NCBI GenBank assembly: GCA_021785095.1
Contig: JAJYGM010000760.1
Coordinates: 1-10,503, forward strand
Length of the DNA: 10,503 nt
Direction of reading: 5' to 3'
Source of the DNA: Actinomycetes bacterium
GTDB lineage: Bacteria; Actinomycetota; Acidimicrobiia; Acidimicrobiales; Bog-793
The position numbers and the translations under genes are program-made. Positions 1 to 6,787 of the stretch are shown here, in pieces; the stretch's first letter is position 1; each line of letters starts with the position of its first letter. The notes beneath the pieces were generated by a model. The model did not search any database. It was given only the letters and a program-made list of their open reading frames with translations, and had not been told where the DNA came from.

Positions 1-270
1 ACGCGCAACGCCGCTCGTGCGCGCGAGCTGTCGGAGCGCATCGACGAGCTCGAGCTGCGCCTCGCCGAGCTACGTGAGAAGGAGGAGCTCGCGGCGATCC
101 GTCCCGAGCTCGACGGCGTCGCCGTCATGCACGAGCTCGGCATCCCTCCGGGGCGCGAAGTCGGCGAAGCCATCGACTTCTTGATGAAGATGAGGCTCGA
201 AGAGGGACTGGTGGGCGAGGACGAGGCACGCAGGCGCCTGCGCGCATGGTGGGAGGCGCGTGGAGCCTGA
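1..270 (+). CDS. cca: CCA-adding tRNA nucleotidyltransferase, C-terminal fragment (5' end outside window)
   Basis: The open frame enters from the left edge and stops with TGA at 268-270, giving the last 89 residues of a protein. Visible are a charged helix rich in Glu and Arg, then the segment RPELDGVAVM, then LGIPPGREVG, then a helix with RLEEG and an ending RAWWEARGA. This order (P-x-L-D-G...M..L.I.PG..VG.A...L...R.E.G) is what I know from the C-terminal RNA-binding part of CCA-adding enzymes, which add or repair the 3' CCA of tRNAs in the cytoplasm. The catalytic nucleotidyltransferase head and HD domain would lie outside the window, so activity cannot be judged. A poly(A) polymerase of the same superfamily would look alike here. 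The gene converges on ino1. Confidence 0.8.
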   Translation, partial: TRNAARARELSERIDELELRLAELREKEELAAIRPELDGVAVMHELGIPPGREVGEAIDFLMKMRLEEGLVGEDEARRRLRAWWEARGA

Positions 271-273
271 CGA

Positions 274-293
274 GCCGGCCGATCGCCGGCCGG
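274..293. terminator. Candidate bidirectional terminator hairpin between cca and ino1
   Basis: GCCGGC at 274-279 pairs with GCCGGC at 285-290 around a 5-nt loop. An alternative register pairs CCGGCC (275-280) with GGCCGG (288-293). It lies 3 nt after the cca stop and about 10 nt from the stop of the convergent ino1, so it could end both transcripts. There is no clear U-tract, which is common in high-GC genomes. The call rests on position and symmetry only. Confidence 0.45.
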
Positions 294-302
294 ACACTTG
301 CC

Positions 303-1385
303 TCAGGAGTCGCCTACGGCGAAACGTTCGACCATCTCCCTCGCCTCCTCGTCCCGGTACTGGACAGGCGGCGACTTCATGAAGTAGGCGGACGGGCCGA
401 CGAGCGCGCCGCCGACGCCGCGGTCGAGCGCGATCTTGGCGCAGCGGAGGGCGTCGATGATGACGCCCGCCGAGTTGGGCGAGTCCCAGACCTCGAGCTT
501 CAGCTCGAGGTTGAGCGGCACGTCGCCGAAGTTGCGACCTTCCATCCGGATGTACGCCCACTTGCGATCCTCGAGCCAGGGCACGTGGTCGGACGGCCCG
601 ATGTGCACGTTGCCCTCTGCGAGGGAGTGGTCCAGCTGGCTCGTCACCGCCTGGGTCTTCGAGATCTTCTTCGACTCGAGCCGGTCGCGCTCGAGCATGT
701 TGCGGAAGTCCATGTTGCCGCCGACGTTGAGCTGGTAGGTGCGGTCCAGCACCATGCCGCGGTCCTCGAACAGGCGGGTGAGGATGCGGTGCACGATCGT
801 GGAGCCAACCTGGCTCTTGATGTCGTCTCCCACGATCGGGACGCCCGCCTCCTCGAAGCGCCGCGCCCACTCCGGGTTGCTCGCGATGAACACCGGGATG
901 GCGTTCACGAACGCGACCTTGGCGTCGATGGCGGCCTGCGCGTAGGACTTCTGTGCCTCCTCCGAGCCGACCGGCAGGTACGAGACGAGGACGTCTGCCC
1001 CGGCGCGCCGCAGCTCCTCGGCGACGTCGACCGGCTCGACCGGGGACTCCTCGACGACGTCCTCGTAGTAGCGGCCGAGGCCGTCCAAGGTCGGGCCGCG
1101 CTTCACGGTGACGCCGAGCTCCGGCACCTCGGCGAAACGGACGGTGTTGTTGTGGCCCGCGAAGATTGCCTTGCCGAGGTCGAGGCCGACCTTGCAGGCG
1201 TCGACGTCGAACGCGGCCACGATCTCGGTGTCGCCGACGTGGTACCCGCCGAGCTCGACGTGCATCAGGCCGGGGACCGGCTCGGCTGGGTCGGCGCCGC
1301 GGTAGTACTCGATGCCCTGCACGAGCGAGCTCGCGCAGTTCCCGACTCCGGCGATGGCGACCTTGATCTTCGGTCTCTCCGTCAT
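303..1385 (-). CDS. ino1: Inositol-3-phosphate synthase (actinobacterial MIPS)
   Basis: This cytoplasmic enzyme converts glucose 6-phosphate to 1D-myo-inositol 3-phosphate with bound NAD. In actinobacteria it is the entry step to phosphatidylinositol lipids and, in many lineages, mycothiol. The 360-residue product has the NAD-binding turn GVGNCASSL at about residues 13-21, GDDIKSQVG (187-195), NVGGNMDF (220-227), [10 protein letters not shown] (275-284), [14 protein letters not shown] (295-308) and SAYFMKSPP (332-340). These follow, nearly without gaps, what I recall of M. tuberculosis Ino1 (about 367 residues). I chose the ATG at 1385 because AAGGAG stands 6 nt before it; the ATG at 1409 would add eight residues and has no good ribosome site. 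Only 36 bp separate it from the upstream padR on the same strand, so the two are probably co-transcribed and ino1 is under PadR control. Confidence 0.95.
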   Translation of the reverse strand: MTERPKIKVAIAGVGNCASSLVQGIEYYRGADPAEPVPGLMHVELGGYHVGDTEIVAAFDVDACKVGLDLGKAIFAGHNNTVRFAEVPELGVTVKRGPTLDGLGRYYEDVVEESPVEPVDVAEELRRAGADVLVSYLPVGSEEAQKSYAQAAIDAKVAFVNAIPVFIASNPEWARRFEEAGVPIVGDDIKSQVGSTIVHRILTRLFEDRGMVLDRTYQLNVGGNMDFRNMLERDRLESKKISKTQAVTSQLDHSLAEGNVHIGPSDHVPWLEDRKWAYIRMEGRNFGDVPLNLELKLEVWDSPNSAGVIIDALRCAKIALDRGVGGALVGPSAYFMKSPPVQYRDEEAREMVERFAVGDS

Positions 1386-1421
1386 GGACATCTCCTTCTC
1401 ATCAGTCATGAGTCGGCGCGT

Positions 1422-2111
1422 TCACGATGCGTCCGTCTCGGTCTTGCGTGCCAGCGAACCGGTTGCTGCCAGCTCCATGGTGATCAGTGACTCGATCCAG
1501 GCGAGATCCCGGTTCAACGAGTCGATTGCGTGGTCGGTGATCTGGCGCTCGTACCGATCGAGCGTGCCGGCTCCACCTGCTGTGACCAGGCCGCGCTTCG
1601 CGGCAGCGATGCGGTCTTCCAGGCGCCGCCGTTGGCGTTCGAGCAGCCGGAGGCGTCCCTCACTCGGCAGGTATCGCGCGAACGACCAGCGCAGCACGAA
1701 GGAACGGTCGTCTCCTTGGCGCTCGCTGTCGTCGCTCAGCAGTGAAGCGAAGGTCTCCTCGCCGATCGGAGTCAACTCGTAGACCTTCCGGCCACGGGTG
1801 CCGGCTGCCGAACGGGCAGCGGCGCGCGTGCTGGCGGCCTTTGCCGCGAGGCGAGCGCGCCACGCGGCCTTCTCACCCGAGAGCGAGCCGGTGAGCGGTA
1901 TCACCTCGGCGGGAACGAGTTGCGCTCCGGCGTCCTCGGACGGATCGACCTCGCGCACGGCGCCCGCCCGCTCGAGTCGGGCAAGGGCGGGATAGAGCGA
2001 GCCGTACGAGAGGCTCCCGAGCAGGCCGGTGCCGCTGCGCAAGCGTTTGCGCAGGTCATAGCCGTGCATCGGCCGCTCCTTCAGGAGCCCGAGGATCGCC
2101 AACTCCAACAT
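1422..2111 (-). CDS. PadR-family transcriptional regulator, first gene of the ino1 operon
   Basis: The 229-residue product starts with a winged-helix domain typical of PadR: LELAILGLLKERPMHGYDL (2-20), then GSLSYGSLYPALARLERAGAV (32-52), and the wing-closing strand KVYELTPIGEE (109-119). Between the two wing strands lies an insert of about 50 residues (57-107) with TGSLSGEKAAWRAR, which I recall in other actinobacterial PadR proteins. The C-terminal half (140-215) is helical and matches the dimerising C-terminal domain of longer PadR proteins. The effector is unknown; an inositol-related metabolite is only a guess from the neighbour. There is no ribosome site before the ATG at 2111 but a strong -10 lies 8 nt upstream, so the mRNA may be leaderless. 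A palindrome just upstream suggests autoregulation. As I recall, the padR-ino1 pairing is also present in Mycobacterium. Confidence 0.9.
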   Translation of the reverse strand: MLELAILGLLKERPMHGYDLRKRLRSGTGLLGSLSYGSLYPALARLERAGAVREVDPSEDAGAQLVPAEVIPLTGSLSGEKAAWRARLAAKAASTRAAARSAAGTRGRKVYELTPIGEETFASLLSDDSERQGDDRSFVLRWSFARYLPSEGRLRLLERQRRRLEDRIAAAKRGLVTAGGAGTLDRYERQITDHAIDSLNRDLAWIESLITMELAATGSLARKTETDAS

Positions 2112-2119
2112 GGCAAAAA

Positions 2120-2125
2120 ATCATA
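2120..2125 (-). promoter_or_regulatory. Predicted -10 element of padR-ino1
   Basis: Read on the minus strand, 2125-2120 is TATGAT, one base from the TATAAT consensus, and 8 nt separate it from the padR ATG. Transcription would start at or next to the ATG, consistent with the missing ribosome site. No convincing -35 is visible at 16-18 bp. The element overlaps the end of the palindrome by two bases. Confidence 0.55.
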
Positions 2126-2149
2126 TCGCGTCGACATATCGACGCGATA
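2124..2149. promoter_or_regulatory. 26-bp inverted repeat, probable PadR operator
   Basis: The left arm TATCGCGTCGA (2124-2134) and the right arm (2139-2149) are exact reverse complements, 11 of 11, separated by CATA. The palindrome covers the spacer and the edge of the -10 of the padR promoter, so a bound dimer would block RNA polymerase. PadR regulators commonly repress their own genes through such dyads. It also lies about 80 bp upstream of the predicted promoter of the divergent CPBP gene, so control of that gene is possible but less likely. The site lies in an AT-rich island with A6 at 2115-2120 and T6 at 2161-2166. That PadR is the protein binding here is inference. Confidence 0.75.
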
Positions 2150-2229
2150 CATCGGGTGCGTTTTTTCGGCCTGGCTACGCACTGCGCCGCCCACGGCCCG
2201 CCCGGACTGGGCCGGCCCGGATCGCCGCC

Positions 2230-2235
2230 TACGAT
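2230..2235 (+). promoter_or_regulatory. Predicted -10 element of the CPBP-family gene
   Basis: TACGAT lies 8 nt before the GTG start at 2244, a spacing that would give a leaderless or nearly leaderless transcript. No ribosome site is visible before the GTG. A -35 is not recognisable, so the call depends on the hexamer and its position. Confidence 0.4.
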
Positions 2236-2243
2236 CCACGGCG

Positions 2244-3380
2244 GTGAGCGACCTCGGGCGGCCGGCGAATGGTCCCGGCGGCACGCCCGACGCGACACCG
2301 GCGCCGGAAGCGTCGCAGGCCCCGCCCTCGCCGCCAGCCTCGCCGCCACCGGCCGCCCCGGTGCCTGGTTGGTACCGCGACCCGTCAGGGCAGTCGGTGT
2401 GGCGGTGGTGGGACGGCGCCCAATGGACCTCGTACACCCATCCACCGGCCGCATTCGTGGAGGCTGCGAGACCGCCTGCCGCCCCTCCGCCGGATCCCGT
2501 GCCTACCGATCAGCGGCGTCGGATGGTCGTCGAGCTCCTTCTCGTCCTCGCCGTGTTCCCGCTGCCGTACGCGGTGAGCGCCGTGATCGATCTCGTCAAT
2601 GCCGCAGTCGGCAACGGGCCGGGACAGCGGACTCCCGTTCTCATCAAGGGCCACGCCCCGGCGTCCTTCGGGCTCGAGCTCGTGCTGATCCTGGTGCCGT
2701 TCGCGGCGGCCGGCCTCGTGGCGTACCTGCTGTCGATGGAAGGCCCTTTCGGCGCGTCACGGGAGGCGGCACGACAGCCCTCGTCCGGTCGCGGGGGCGA
2801 AGGGGGTCTCGCGGCGCTCGGTCTCGACCTTCGCCGGCTCCGAGGCGACCTTGCGCTCGTCATCGTCGTGTTCGTGTTCTGCGAGCTGATCCCCATCTAC
2901 GGGGGAGGCATCCTGCTGCGGGCGGTGGGCGTGCACGGTGTCACCCCATCGACGAGCGGTTCGCCCGGCTACTTCCTCGTCCTCGACATCTTCACCGCTG
3001 TCACCTCGGGGATCGTCGAGGAGATCGTCGTGCTCGGCTTCCTCGTTCGGCGCCTCGAGCAGCTGAAGGTGCCGGGTTGGGCCGTCGTCGCCATCGCGGT
3101 GGCCGTACGCGGCTCCTATCACCTCTATTACGGATGGGGCGTGCTCCCCATCCTCGCCTGGGCGACGGTTTCCGTCGTGCTCTACCGCCGGTACCGGCGG
3201 CTCCTCCCGTTCATCGTCGTCCACGTCATCTGGGACACGAGCCTTTTCATCGCGAGCTCCATGTCGCTGAAGAGCGGCAGTGTGTTCCTCGTCGCCGAGG
3301 CGGGACTGCTCATCCCCGCTTCGTTCATCGTGTGGCTCGTGTGGCGCAGCCGGATCCCGCTCCCGCACTCGGCCCGTTGA
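2244..3380 (+). CDS. DUF2510 plus CPBP-family (CAAX protease-like) membrane protein
   Basis: The 378-residue product has a Pro/Ala-rich N-terminus (1-40). A DUF2510 module follows, PGWYRDPSGQSVWRWWDGAQWT at 41-62, typical of actinobacterial membrane proteins and probably cytosolic. Beyond it are several hydrophobic segments (about 96-120, 143-164, 203-228, 243-268, 278-312, 321-338, 346-367). The CPBP glutamic intramembrane protease signature is recognisable: paired Glu 259-260 in VEEIVVLGFLVRR, a second motif SYHLYYGW with His293, and HVIWD with His327. Family members process prenylated proteins or serve bacteriocin immunity and signalling; the substrate here is unknown. The Arg usual four residues after the second Glu is Leu264, so activity is uncertain, although Arg269/270 are near. 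The start is the GTG at 2244: the frame stays open to 1920, but upstream codons run over the padR promoter and coding region. Confidence 0.85.
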   Translation: MSDLGRPANGPGGTPDATPAPEASQAPPSPPASPPPAAPVPGWYRDPSGQSVWRWWDGAQWTSYTHPPAAFVEAARPPAAPPPDPVPTDQRRRMVVELLLVLAVFPLPYAVSAVIDLVNAAVGNGPGQRTPVLIKGHAPASFGLELVLILVPFAAAGLVAYLLSMEGPFGASREAARQPSSGRGGEGGLAALGLDLRRLRGDLALVIVVFVFCELIPIYGGGILLRAVGVHGVTPSTSGSPGYFLVLDIFTAVTSGIVEEIVVLGFLVRRLEQLKVPGWAVVAIAVAVRGSYHLYYGWGVLPILAWATVSVVLYRRYRRLLPFIVVHVIWDTSLFIASSMSLKSGSVFLVAEAGLLIPASFIVWLVWRSRIPLPHSAR

Positions 3381-3405
3381 GGCCACCGGTTCGCGGCCGG
3401 TGGCC
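3381..3405 (+). terminator. Terminator hairpin after the CPBP-family gene
   Basis: GGCCACCGG (3381-3389) pairs perfectly with CCGGTGGCC (3397-3405) around a 7-nt loop, starting at the base right after the TGA stop. There is no U-tract, so it may act as a GC-type terminator or as a 3'-end stabiliser. Confidence 0.6.
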
Positions 3406-3451
3406 GGCTTCCGTCGGTCGACCCCTCCGCACGCCCCTGGCGGGTCGGCAC

Positions 3452-3457
3452 TACCCT
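3452..3457 (+). promoter_or_regulatory. Predicted -10 element of the DUF5318 gene
   Basis: TACCCT is followed by 7 nt and then the GTG start at 3465. The spacing again fits a leaderless transcript, and no ribosome site precedes the GTG. A -35 is not clear. This promoter would also serve panB, 50 bp downstream of the DUF5318 gene. Confidence 0.4.
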
Positions 3458-3464
3458 CTGCTCG

Positions 3465-3887
3465 GTGCCGGACGCACGGAGCGGTTCACAGAGGTACTGG
3501 GGAGCAGGAGGGCCACCCCGCGCCGGCGGCATCGAGTACCGGCTGGTCCGTGAGTCGACACTGCGCGAGTTTCGGCGGGGGCGCCTCGGGCGCCCTGACA
3601 TCTGCGACGCGCAGCCCGAGCTGCTTCGCGTCGCGCGCAACCTCGGCCGTGAGACGACGACGGAGTGCCCGGTGTGTGAGGAGGCGAACCTCGTGCACGT
3701 GTGGTTCGCCTTCGGGCCGCGGTTGCCCGCCCAGGGCCGGGCGCTCGCACAGGGCGACCTCGGCTCCCTAGGCGGTTCGCGCGCCGACATCACGTGCTAC
3801 GTGGTCGAGGTCTGCACCGAGTGCTCCTGGAACCACCTGTTGAGGACGTTCACCGTGGGAGGCGGCGCGGGCAACCGCATCCGCTGA
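3465..3887 (+). CDS. DUF5318 family zinc-ribbon protein
   Basis: This is a 140-residue protein of unknown function. The conserved part starts near residue 24 with EYRLVRESTLREFRRGRLGR, continues with ICDAQPELLRVARNLG, and carries two CxxC pairs, CPVC (68-71) and CTEC (117-120). These would form a zinc ribbon, and the second lies in VVEVCTECSWNHLLRTF. This matches what I recall of actinobacterial DUF5318. It has no signal peptide or membrane segment, so it is probably cytosolic. The first 23 residues lie outside the conserved part, but no later ATG, GTG or TTG precedes the conserved start, and the -10 placement supports the GTG at 3465. A zinc ribbon suggests nucleic-acid or protein binding, but no function can be given. 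Confidence 0.8.
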   Translation: MPDARSGSQRYWGAGGPPRAGGIEYRLVRESTLREFRRGRLGRPDICDAQPELLRVARNLGRETTTECPVCEEANLVHVWFAFGPRLPAQGRALAQGDLGSLGGSRADITCYVVEVCTECSWNHLLRTFTVGGGAGNRIR

Positions 3888-3937
3888 GCCACCCGAACCG
3901 CCGGCAGCCGCAGGCGCTGGACGGGATGGAGGCAGGC

Positions 3938-4804
3938 ATGTCAGATGCAGAGCGCCAGAACGTGACGGCGCCGTGGATCCGCTCGCAGAAGCGGCGCAAC
4001 GGCGCCCCGCCGATCGTCATGATCACGGCGTACGACGAGCCGTTCGCGCGCTACGTCGATGCGGCCGGCGTCGACCTCATCCTCGTCGGTGACACGCTCG
4101 CCGAGATCGTGCTCGGCTACGACGACACGCTCCAGGTCGACATCAAAGTCATGACTCACCATGTCGCCGCCGTGGCGAGAGCCCGTCCGCGTGCGCTCGT
4201 GATCGGCGACATGCCGTGGATGAGCTACCACCTCGACCCATACGACGCCGTGCGGAACGCCGCCGCGCTCATCCGCGCGGGAGCCGGGGCGGTGAAGCTC
4301 GAAGGAGGCAGCCTCCGACTGCCGGCCGTGGAGGCGATCATCGCCGCCGAGATCCCGGTGATGGGCCACCTCGGCCTGACACCTCAGTCGGTGCATGCCA
4401 TGGGCGGCTACCGGGTGCAAGGGCGCCAGGTCGACGCGGCGAAGACGCTCATCCACGATGCCGAGCTGCTGGCGGAGGCCGGCTGCATGGCGATCGTGCT
4501 CGAAGGCGTGCCGGAGGTGCTGGCCGAGCGTGTGACGGAGGCGATCGACGTCCCGACGATCGGAATCGGTGCCGGTCCCGCCTGCGACGGACAGGTGCTC
4601 GTGCTCCACGATCTCCTCGGCATGTCGAAGCGGTCCCGCCCGAAATTCGTCCGGCGGTACGCCGAGCTCGGCGATGCGGTGGTCGATGCCGTCGGCCGCT
4701 ACTGCGCCGACGTGCGGTCCGGCGCGTTCCCCTCCGACGACGAGGCGTATCACGGCTCTGCGGAGCTGCGGGGAGCGCTCTCGCAGGGCGGCCACTCCGG
4801 CTGA
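3938..4804 (+). CDS. panB: 3-methyl-2-oxobutanoate (ketopantoate) hydroxymethyltransferase
   Basis: PanB transfers a hydroxymethyl group from 5,10-methylene-tetrahydrofolate to 2-oxoisovalerate to make ketopantoate, the first committed step to pantothenate and coenzyme A. The 288-residue product is a TIM-barrel protein. Metal-ligand positions are visible at Asp52 (LVGDTLAEIVLG), Asp91 (VIGDMPWMSY) and Glu122 in AVKLEGG, with Lys120 beside it. HLGLTPQSVHAMGGYRVQGR is at 144-163, the probable catalytic Glu189 is in IVLEGVPEVL, and GIGAGPACDGQVLVLHDLLG is at 209-228. GDT replaces the more usual GDS, a mild change. GGAGG (3928-3932) stands 5 nt before the ATG at 3938; an in-frame ATG at 3926 lies too close to it. 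No panC or panD is in the window. Confidence 0.95.
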   Translation: MSDAERQNVTAPWIRSQKRRNGAPPIVMITAYDEPFARYVDAAGVDLILVGDTLAEIVLGYDDTLQVDIKVMTHHVAAVARARPRALVIGDMPWMSYHLDPYDAVRNAAALIRAGAGAVKLEGGSLRLPAVEAIIAAEIPVMGHLGLTPQSVHAMGGYRVQGRQVDAAKTLIHDAELLAEAGCMAIVLEGVPEVLAERVTEAIDVPTIGIGAGPACDGQVLVLHDLLGMSKRSRPKFVRRYAELGDAVVDAVGRYCADVRSGAFPSDDEAYHGSAELRGALSQGGHSG

Positions 4805-4889
4805 CACCGCTCGACACACCCCTCTGCCACACTGCCGAGGTGCATTCCGAGAGTGGGATCCGGCGTCATCGAGTGCCGCTGGCGTCCGC

Positions 4890-4895
4890 TACCAT
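4890..4895 (+). promoter_or_regulatory. Candidate -10 element of the rpsF operon
   Basis: TACCAT lies about 80 nt before the rpsF start in the 172-bp gap after panB. A start near 4902 would give a leader of roughly 75 nt, enough for a regulatory structure. No good -35 is visible, and nothing else stands out at 4805-4889. Confidence 0.35.
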
Positions 4896-4901
4896 GACCA
4901 G

Positions 4902-4976
4902 GAACAACTTGTCCGCCCCTGCCCCGGCACCGGGGCCCCGAGCCTGCGGGCCGGGTCCGAAGGAGGTGAGGCCGCA
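4902..4976 (+). promoter_or_regulatory. GC-rich structured leader of rpsF, possible S6:S18 autoregulatory site
   Basis: The leader contains GCCCCG (4921-4926) pairing with CGGGGC (4931-4936) around a 4-nt loop. A competing stem pairs GGCCC (4934-4938) with GGGCC (4948-4952). Next come CCGAAGGAGG and the rpsF start. Bacterial rpsF leaders are known to bind the S6:S18 protein pair through a hairpin with an unpaired CCG near the ribosome site, and both proteins are encoded in this operon. Several CCG triplets are present, but I cannot assign the fold by eye. Confidence 0.3.
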
Positions 4977-5339
4977 GTGCGGCCATACGAAGTCATGGTC
5001 ATCTTCGACGTCGACCTCGAGGAGGCCGACATCCGCTCGAAGGTGGATCGCGTGCTCGAGACCGTGAAGAGCCGGGGCGGCACGCCCGGGGCGGTCGACT
5101 ACTGGGGACGCCGAACCTTTGCGTACGAGCTGAAGCACCGGACGGAGGGTTACTACGTCCTGATCGAGGCGACAGCCGAACCGGACGTCCTCGCCGAGGT
5201 GCACCGCCAGCTCGCACTGGAAGACGCAGTGCTGCGCCACAAGGTCATCCGCCAACCCGAGCATGCAGTCGGTCGCCGCCCGAGGCGCCCGGCGGCGACG
5301 CCCGCTCCGGATGCGGCGGCCGCACCGGAAGCCAGCTGA
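4977..5339 (+). CDS. rpsF: 30S ribosomal protein S6
   Basis: S6 binds S18 and 16S rRNA in the platform of the small subunit. The 120-residue product begins RPYEVMVIFDVDLEE and contains GGTPGAVDYWGRRTFAYELKHRTEGYYVLIEA (34-65), the typical S6 beta-alpha fold ending in LRHKVIR (86-92). From about residue 100 there is a Pro/Ala/Arg-rich tail, in the range seen in actinobacteria. Translation starts at the GTG at 4977: GGAGG at 4962-4966 is 10 nt upstream, and no other in-frame start fits the N-terminus. It is the first gene of the rpsF-ssb-rpsR-rplI operon, 21 bp before ssb. Confidence 0.95.
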   Translation: MRPYEVMVIFDVDLEEADIRSKVDRVLETVKSRGGTPGAVDYWGRRTFAYELKHRTEGYYVLIEATAEPDVLAEVHRQLALEDAVLRHKVIRQPEHAVGRRPRRPAATPAPDAAAAPEAS

Positions 5340-5360
5340 CCGAGACTGGAGAGACAGACC

Positions 5361-5828
5361 ATGTCCAACGGAAACACCATCACCGTGATCGGCAACGTCA
5401 CGCGGGAGATCGAGCTCCGCTTCACGCCGAGCGGCCAGCCGACGGCGTCCTTCGGCCTTGCCGTGAACCGCCGCTGGCAGAACCGCCAGACCCAGGAGTG
5501 GGAGGAGGCGACGTCGTTCTTCGACATCGTCTGCTGGCGTGAGCTCGCCGAGAACGCCGCCGCGAGCCTCCACAAGGGCACCCGTGTCATCGTCACGGGT
5601 CGCCTGGAGCAGAGGAGCTGGGAGACCCAGGACGGCGAGAAGCGCTCGAAGGTCGAGATCGTCGCCGACGAGGTCGGGCCGAGCCTTCGCTGGGCGAGCG
5701 CACAGGTGGAGAAGAACGAGCGCCGCGACGCTCAAGCTGCTCGCCCCGGTGGCGCGCCTGCGAGTGCGCCGCGCAACGAGCCCGAGGCGGCGCCGAGCTA
5801 CGCAAATTACGACGAGGAGCCTTTCTGA
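5361..5828 (+). CDS. ssb: Single-stranded DNA-binding protein
   Basis: SSB coats single-stranded DNA at the replication fork and recruits repair and replication proteins. The 155-residue product has an N-terminal OB-fold (about 1-110): [20 protein letters not shown], then [10 protein letters not shown], then [14 protein letters not shown] and [16 protein letters not shown] low-complexity Ala/Pro/Glu linker follows, and the acidic tip DEEPF is equivalent to the DDIPF-like tail that docks partner proteins. GGAGAG at 5348-5353 lies 7 nt before the ATG. The stop codon overlaps the rpsR start in TGATG, so translation of the two is coupled. Its place between rpsF and rpsR is the common bacterial arrangement. 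Confidence 0.96.
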   Translation: MSNGNTITVIGNVTREIELRFTPSGQPTASFGLAVNRRWQNRQTQEWEEATSFFDIVCWRELAENAAASLHKGTRVIVTGRLEQRSWETQDGEKRSKVEIVADEVGPSLRWASAQVEKNERRDAQAARPGGAPASAPRNEPEAAPSYANYDEEPF

Positions 5829-6277
5829 TGGGGAGGAACAACGATCGGGAGCGGTCCACGCGCCGCTCCCCGAAGGACAACGTCCGCCGTGGCAAGAAGA
5901 AGGTGTGCATCTTCTGCAAGGAGCACGTCTCCTGGGTGGACTACAAGGACATCAGCCTGCTGCGGAAGTTCATGTCGGACCGCGGCAAGATCCGGGCGCG
6001 CCGGGTGTCGGGCAACTGCGCCCAGCACCAGCGCGCCGTGGCGCTCGCGATCAAGACGGCGCGCGAGCTCGCCCTGCTGCCGTACACACAGCGCACGACG
6101 AGCGACCGCCCGAGCCCGCGCGGCCCCGGCCGCGGTCGCCCTGCGGACGCCGCCGCCGCCGTTCCCGAGGGCGGCGGGGAGTCGACGCTCGAGGGCGAGC
6201 TACCCGACATCGAGGACGAGTTCGAGGGTGCCGACGACGACGAGCTCGTGGCTGCCGGCGACGTGGAGGAGTCATGA
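5828..6277 (+). CDS. rpsR: 30S ribosomal protein S18 with long acidic C-terminal tail
   Basis: S18 pairs with S6 in the small subunit. Residues 1-87 are a complete S18 with [67 protein letters not shown]. It is the zinc-binding (C+) form, with Cys27, Cys30, Cys64 and His67. Typical S18 is 75-90 residues, but this one is 149. Residues 88-113 are Pro/Arg/Ala-rich, and residues 114-149 hold 16 Asp or Glu and no Lys or Arg. The AGGAG at 5815-5819 is 8 nt before the ATG, which overlaps the ssb stop; the stop overlaps the rplI start by 4 bp (ATGA). The operon junctions argue that the tail is really translated and not an assembly error. Confidence 0.93.
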   Translation: MGRNNDRERSTRRSPKDNVRRGKKKVCIFCKEHVSWVDYKDISLLRKFMSDRGKIRARRVSGNCAQHQRAVALAIKTARELALLPYTQRTTSDRPSPRGPGRGRPADAAAAVPEGGGESTLEGELPDIEDEFEGADDDELVAAGDVEES

Positions 6278-6720
6278 AGGTCGTTCTGCGGGGCGATCTC
6301 GACCGCGTCGGCAAGCGCGGCGACATCCTTGAGGTCACCGACGGCTACGCGAGGAACTACCTGATCCCCCAGGGCCTCGCCATCCCGGCCACCCAGGGGA
6401 TCGCGCACCAGGCCAACGCCATGCGGCGTGCCCGCGACATGAGGGACGCAAAGGACCGCGAGGGCGCCGAGATGATCGCGCGCAAGCTGGTGCCGATGGT
6501 CATCACGATTCCGGCACGCGCCGGCGCGGAGGGAAGGTTGTTCGGCTCGGTCACGACCCAGGACGTGGTCGACGCCGTGCAGCACCAGGCTGGCATCGAG
6601 CTCGACCGGCACCGGGTCGTCACGAGCGAGCCGATCAAGAGCCTCGGCACCCACGAGGTGGCGGTACGGCTGCATCCGGAGGTGCAGTTCCAGGTCACCG
6701 TCGAGGTCGTCTCCGCCTGA
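6274..6720 (+). CDS. rplI: 50S ribosomal protein L9
   Basis: L9 sits at the base of the L1 stalk, binds 23S rRNA and helps keep reading frame. The 148-residue product has the N-terminal domain with [33 protein letters not shown] (8-40), the long connecting helix rich in Arg, Asp and Met, and the C-terminal domain with [20 protein letters not shown], near-consensus for the family. The length is normal. GGAGGA (6265-6270) inside the end of rpsR precedes the ATG at 6274 by 3 nt, with an ATGA overlap indicating coupled translation. A hairpin 5 bp after the stop closes the operon. Confidence 0.96.
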   Translation: MKVVLRGDLDRVGKRGDILEVTDGYARNYLIPQGLAIPATQGIAHQANAMRRARDMRDAKDREGAEMIARKLVPMVITIPARAGAEGRLFGSVTTQDVVDAVQHQAGIELDRHRVVTSEPIKSLGTHEVAVRLHPEVQFQVTVEVVSA

Positions 6721-6725
6721 CGCAC

Positions 6726-6748
6726 TGCGCGCCTCCGGCCGGCGCGCA
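6726..6748 (+). terminator. Terminator hairpin after rplI
   Basis: TGCGCGCC (6726-6733) pairs perfectly with GGCGCGCA (6741-6748) around a 7-nt loop, 5 nt after the rplI stop. No U-tract follows. It separates the ribosomal operon from dnaB. Confidence 0.6.
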
Positions 6749-6787
6749 CCCGTGTCGTACCGTCGCACACATGTTCGAGCGGCGAGA

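Noticed and set aside
246..1490. 414-codon plus-strand open frame opposite ino1
   Set aside because: It is the mirror of the near-perfect Ino1 frame and has no recognisable domain or ribosome site.
1920..2243. In-frame N-terminal extension of the CPBP-family protein
   Set aside because: It would overlap the start of padR and cross the palindrome and both promoters. The GTG at 2244 with a -10 just upstream is a better start.
4894..5067. Small ORF starting MTRNNLSAP in the rpsF leader
   Set aside because: It runs out of frame into rpsF, has no ribosome site and shows only Pro/Ala/Arg low complexity. No leader-peptide function is supported.
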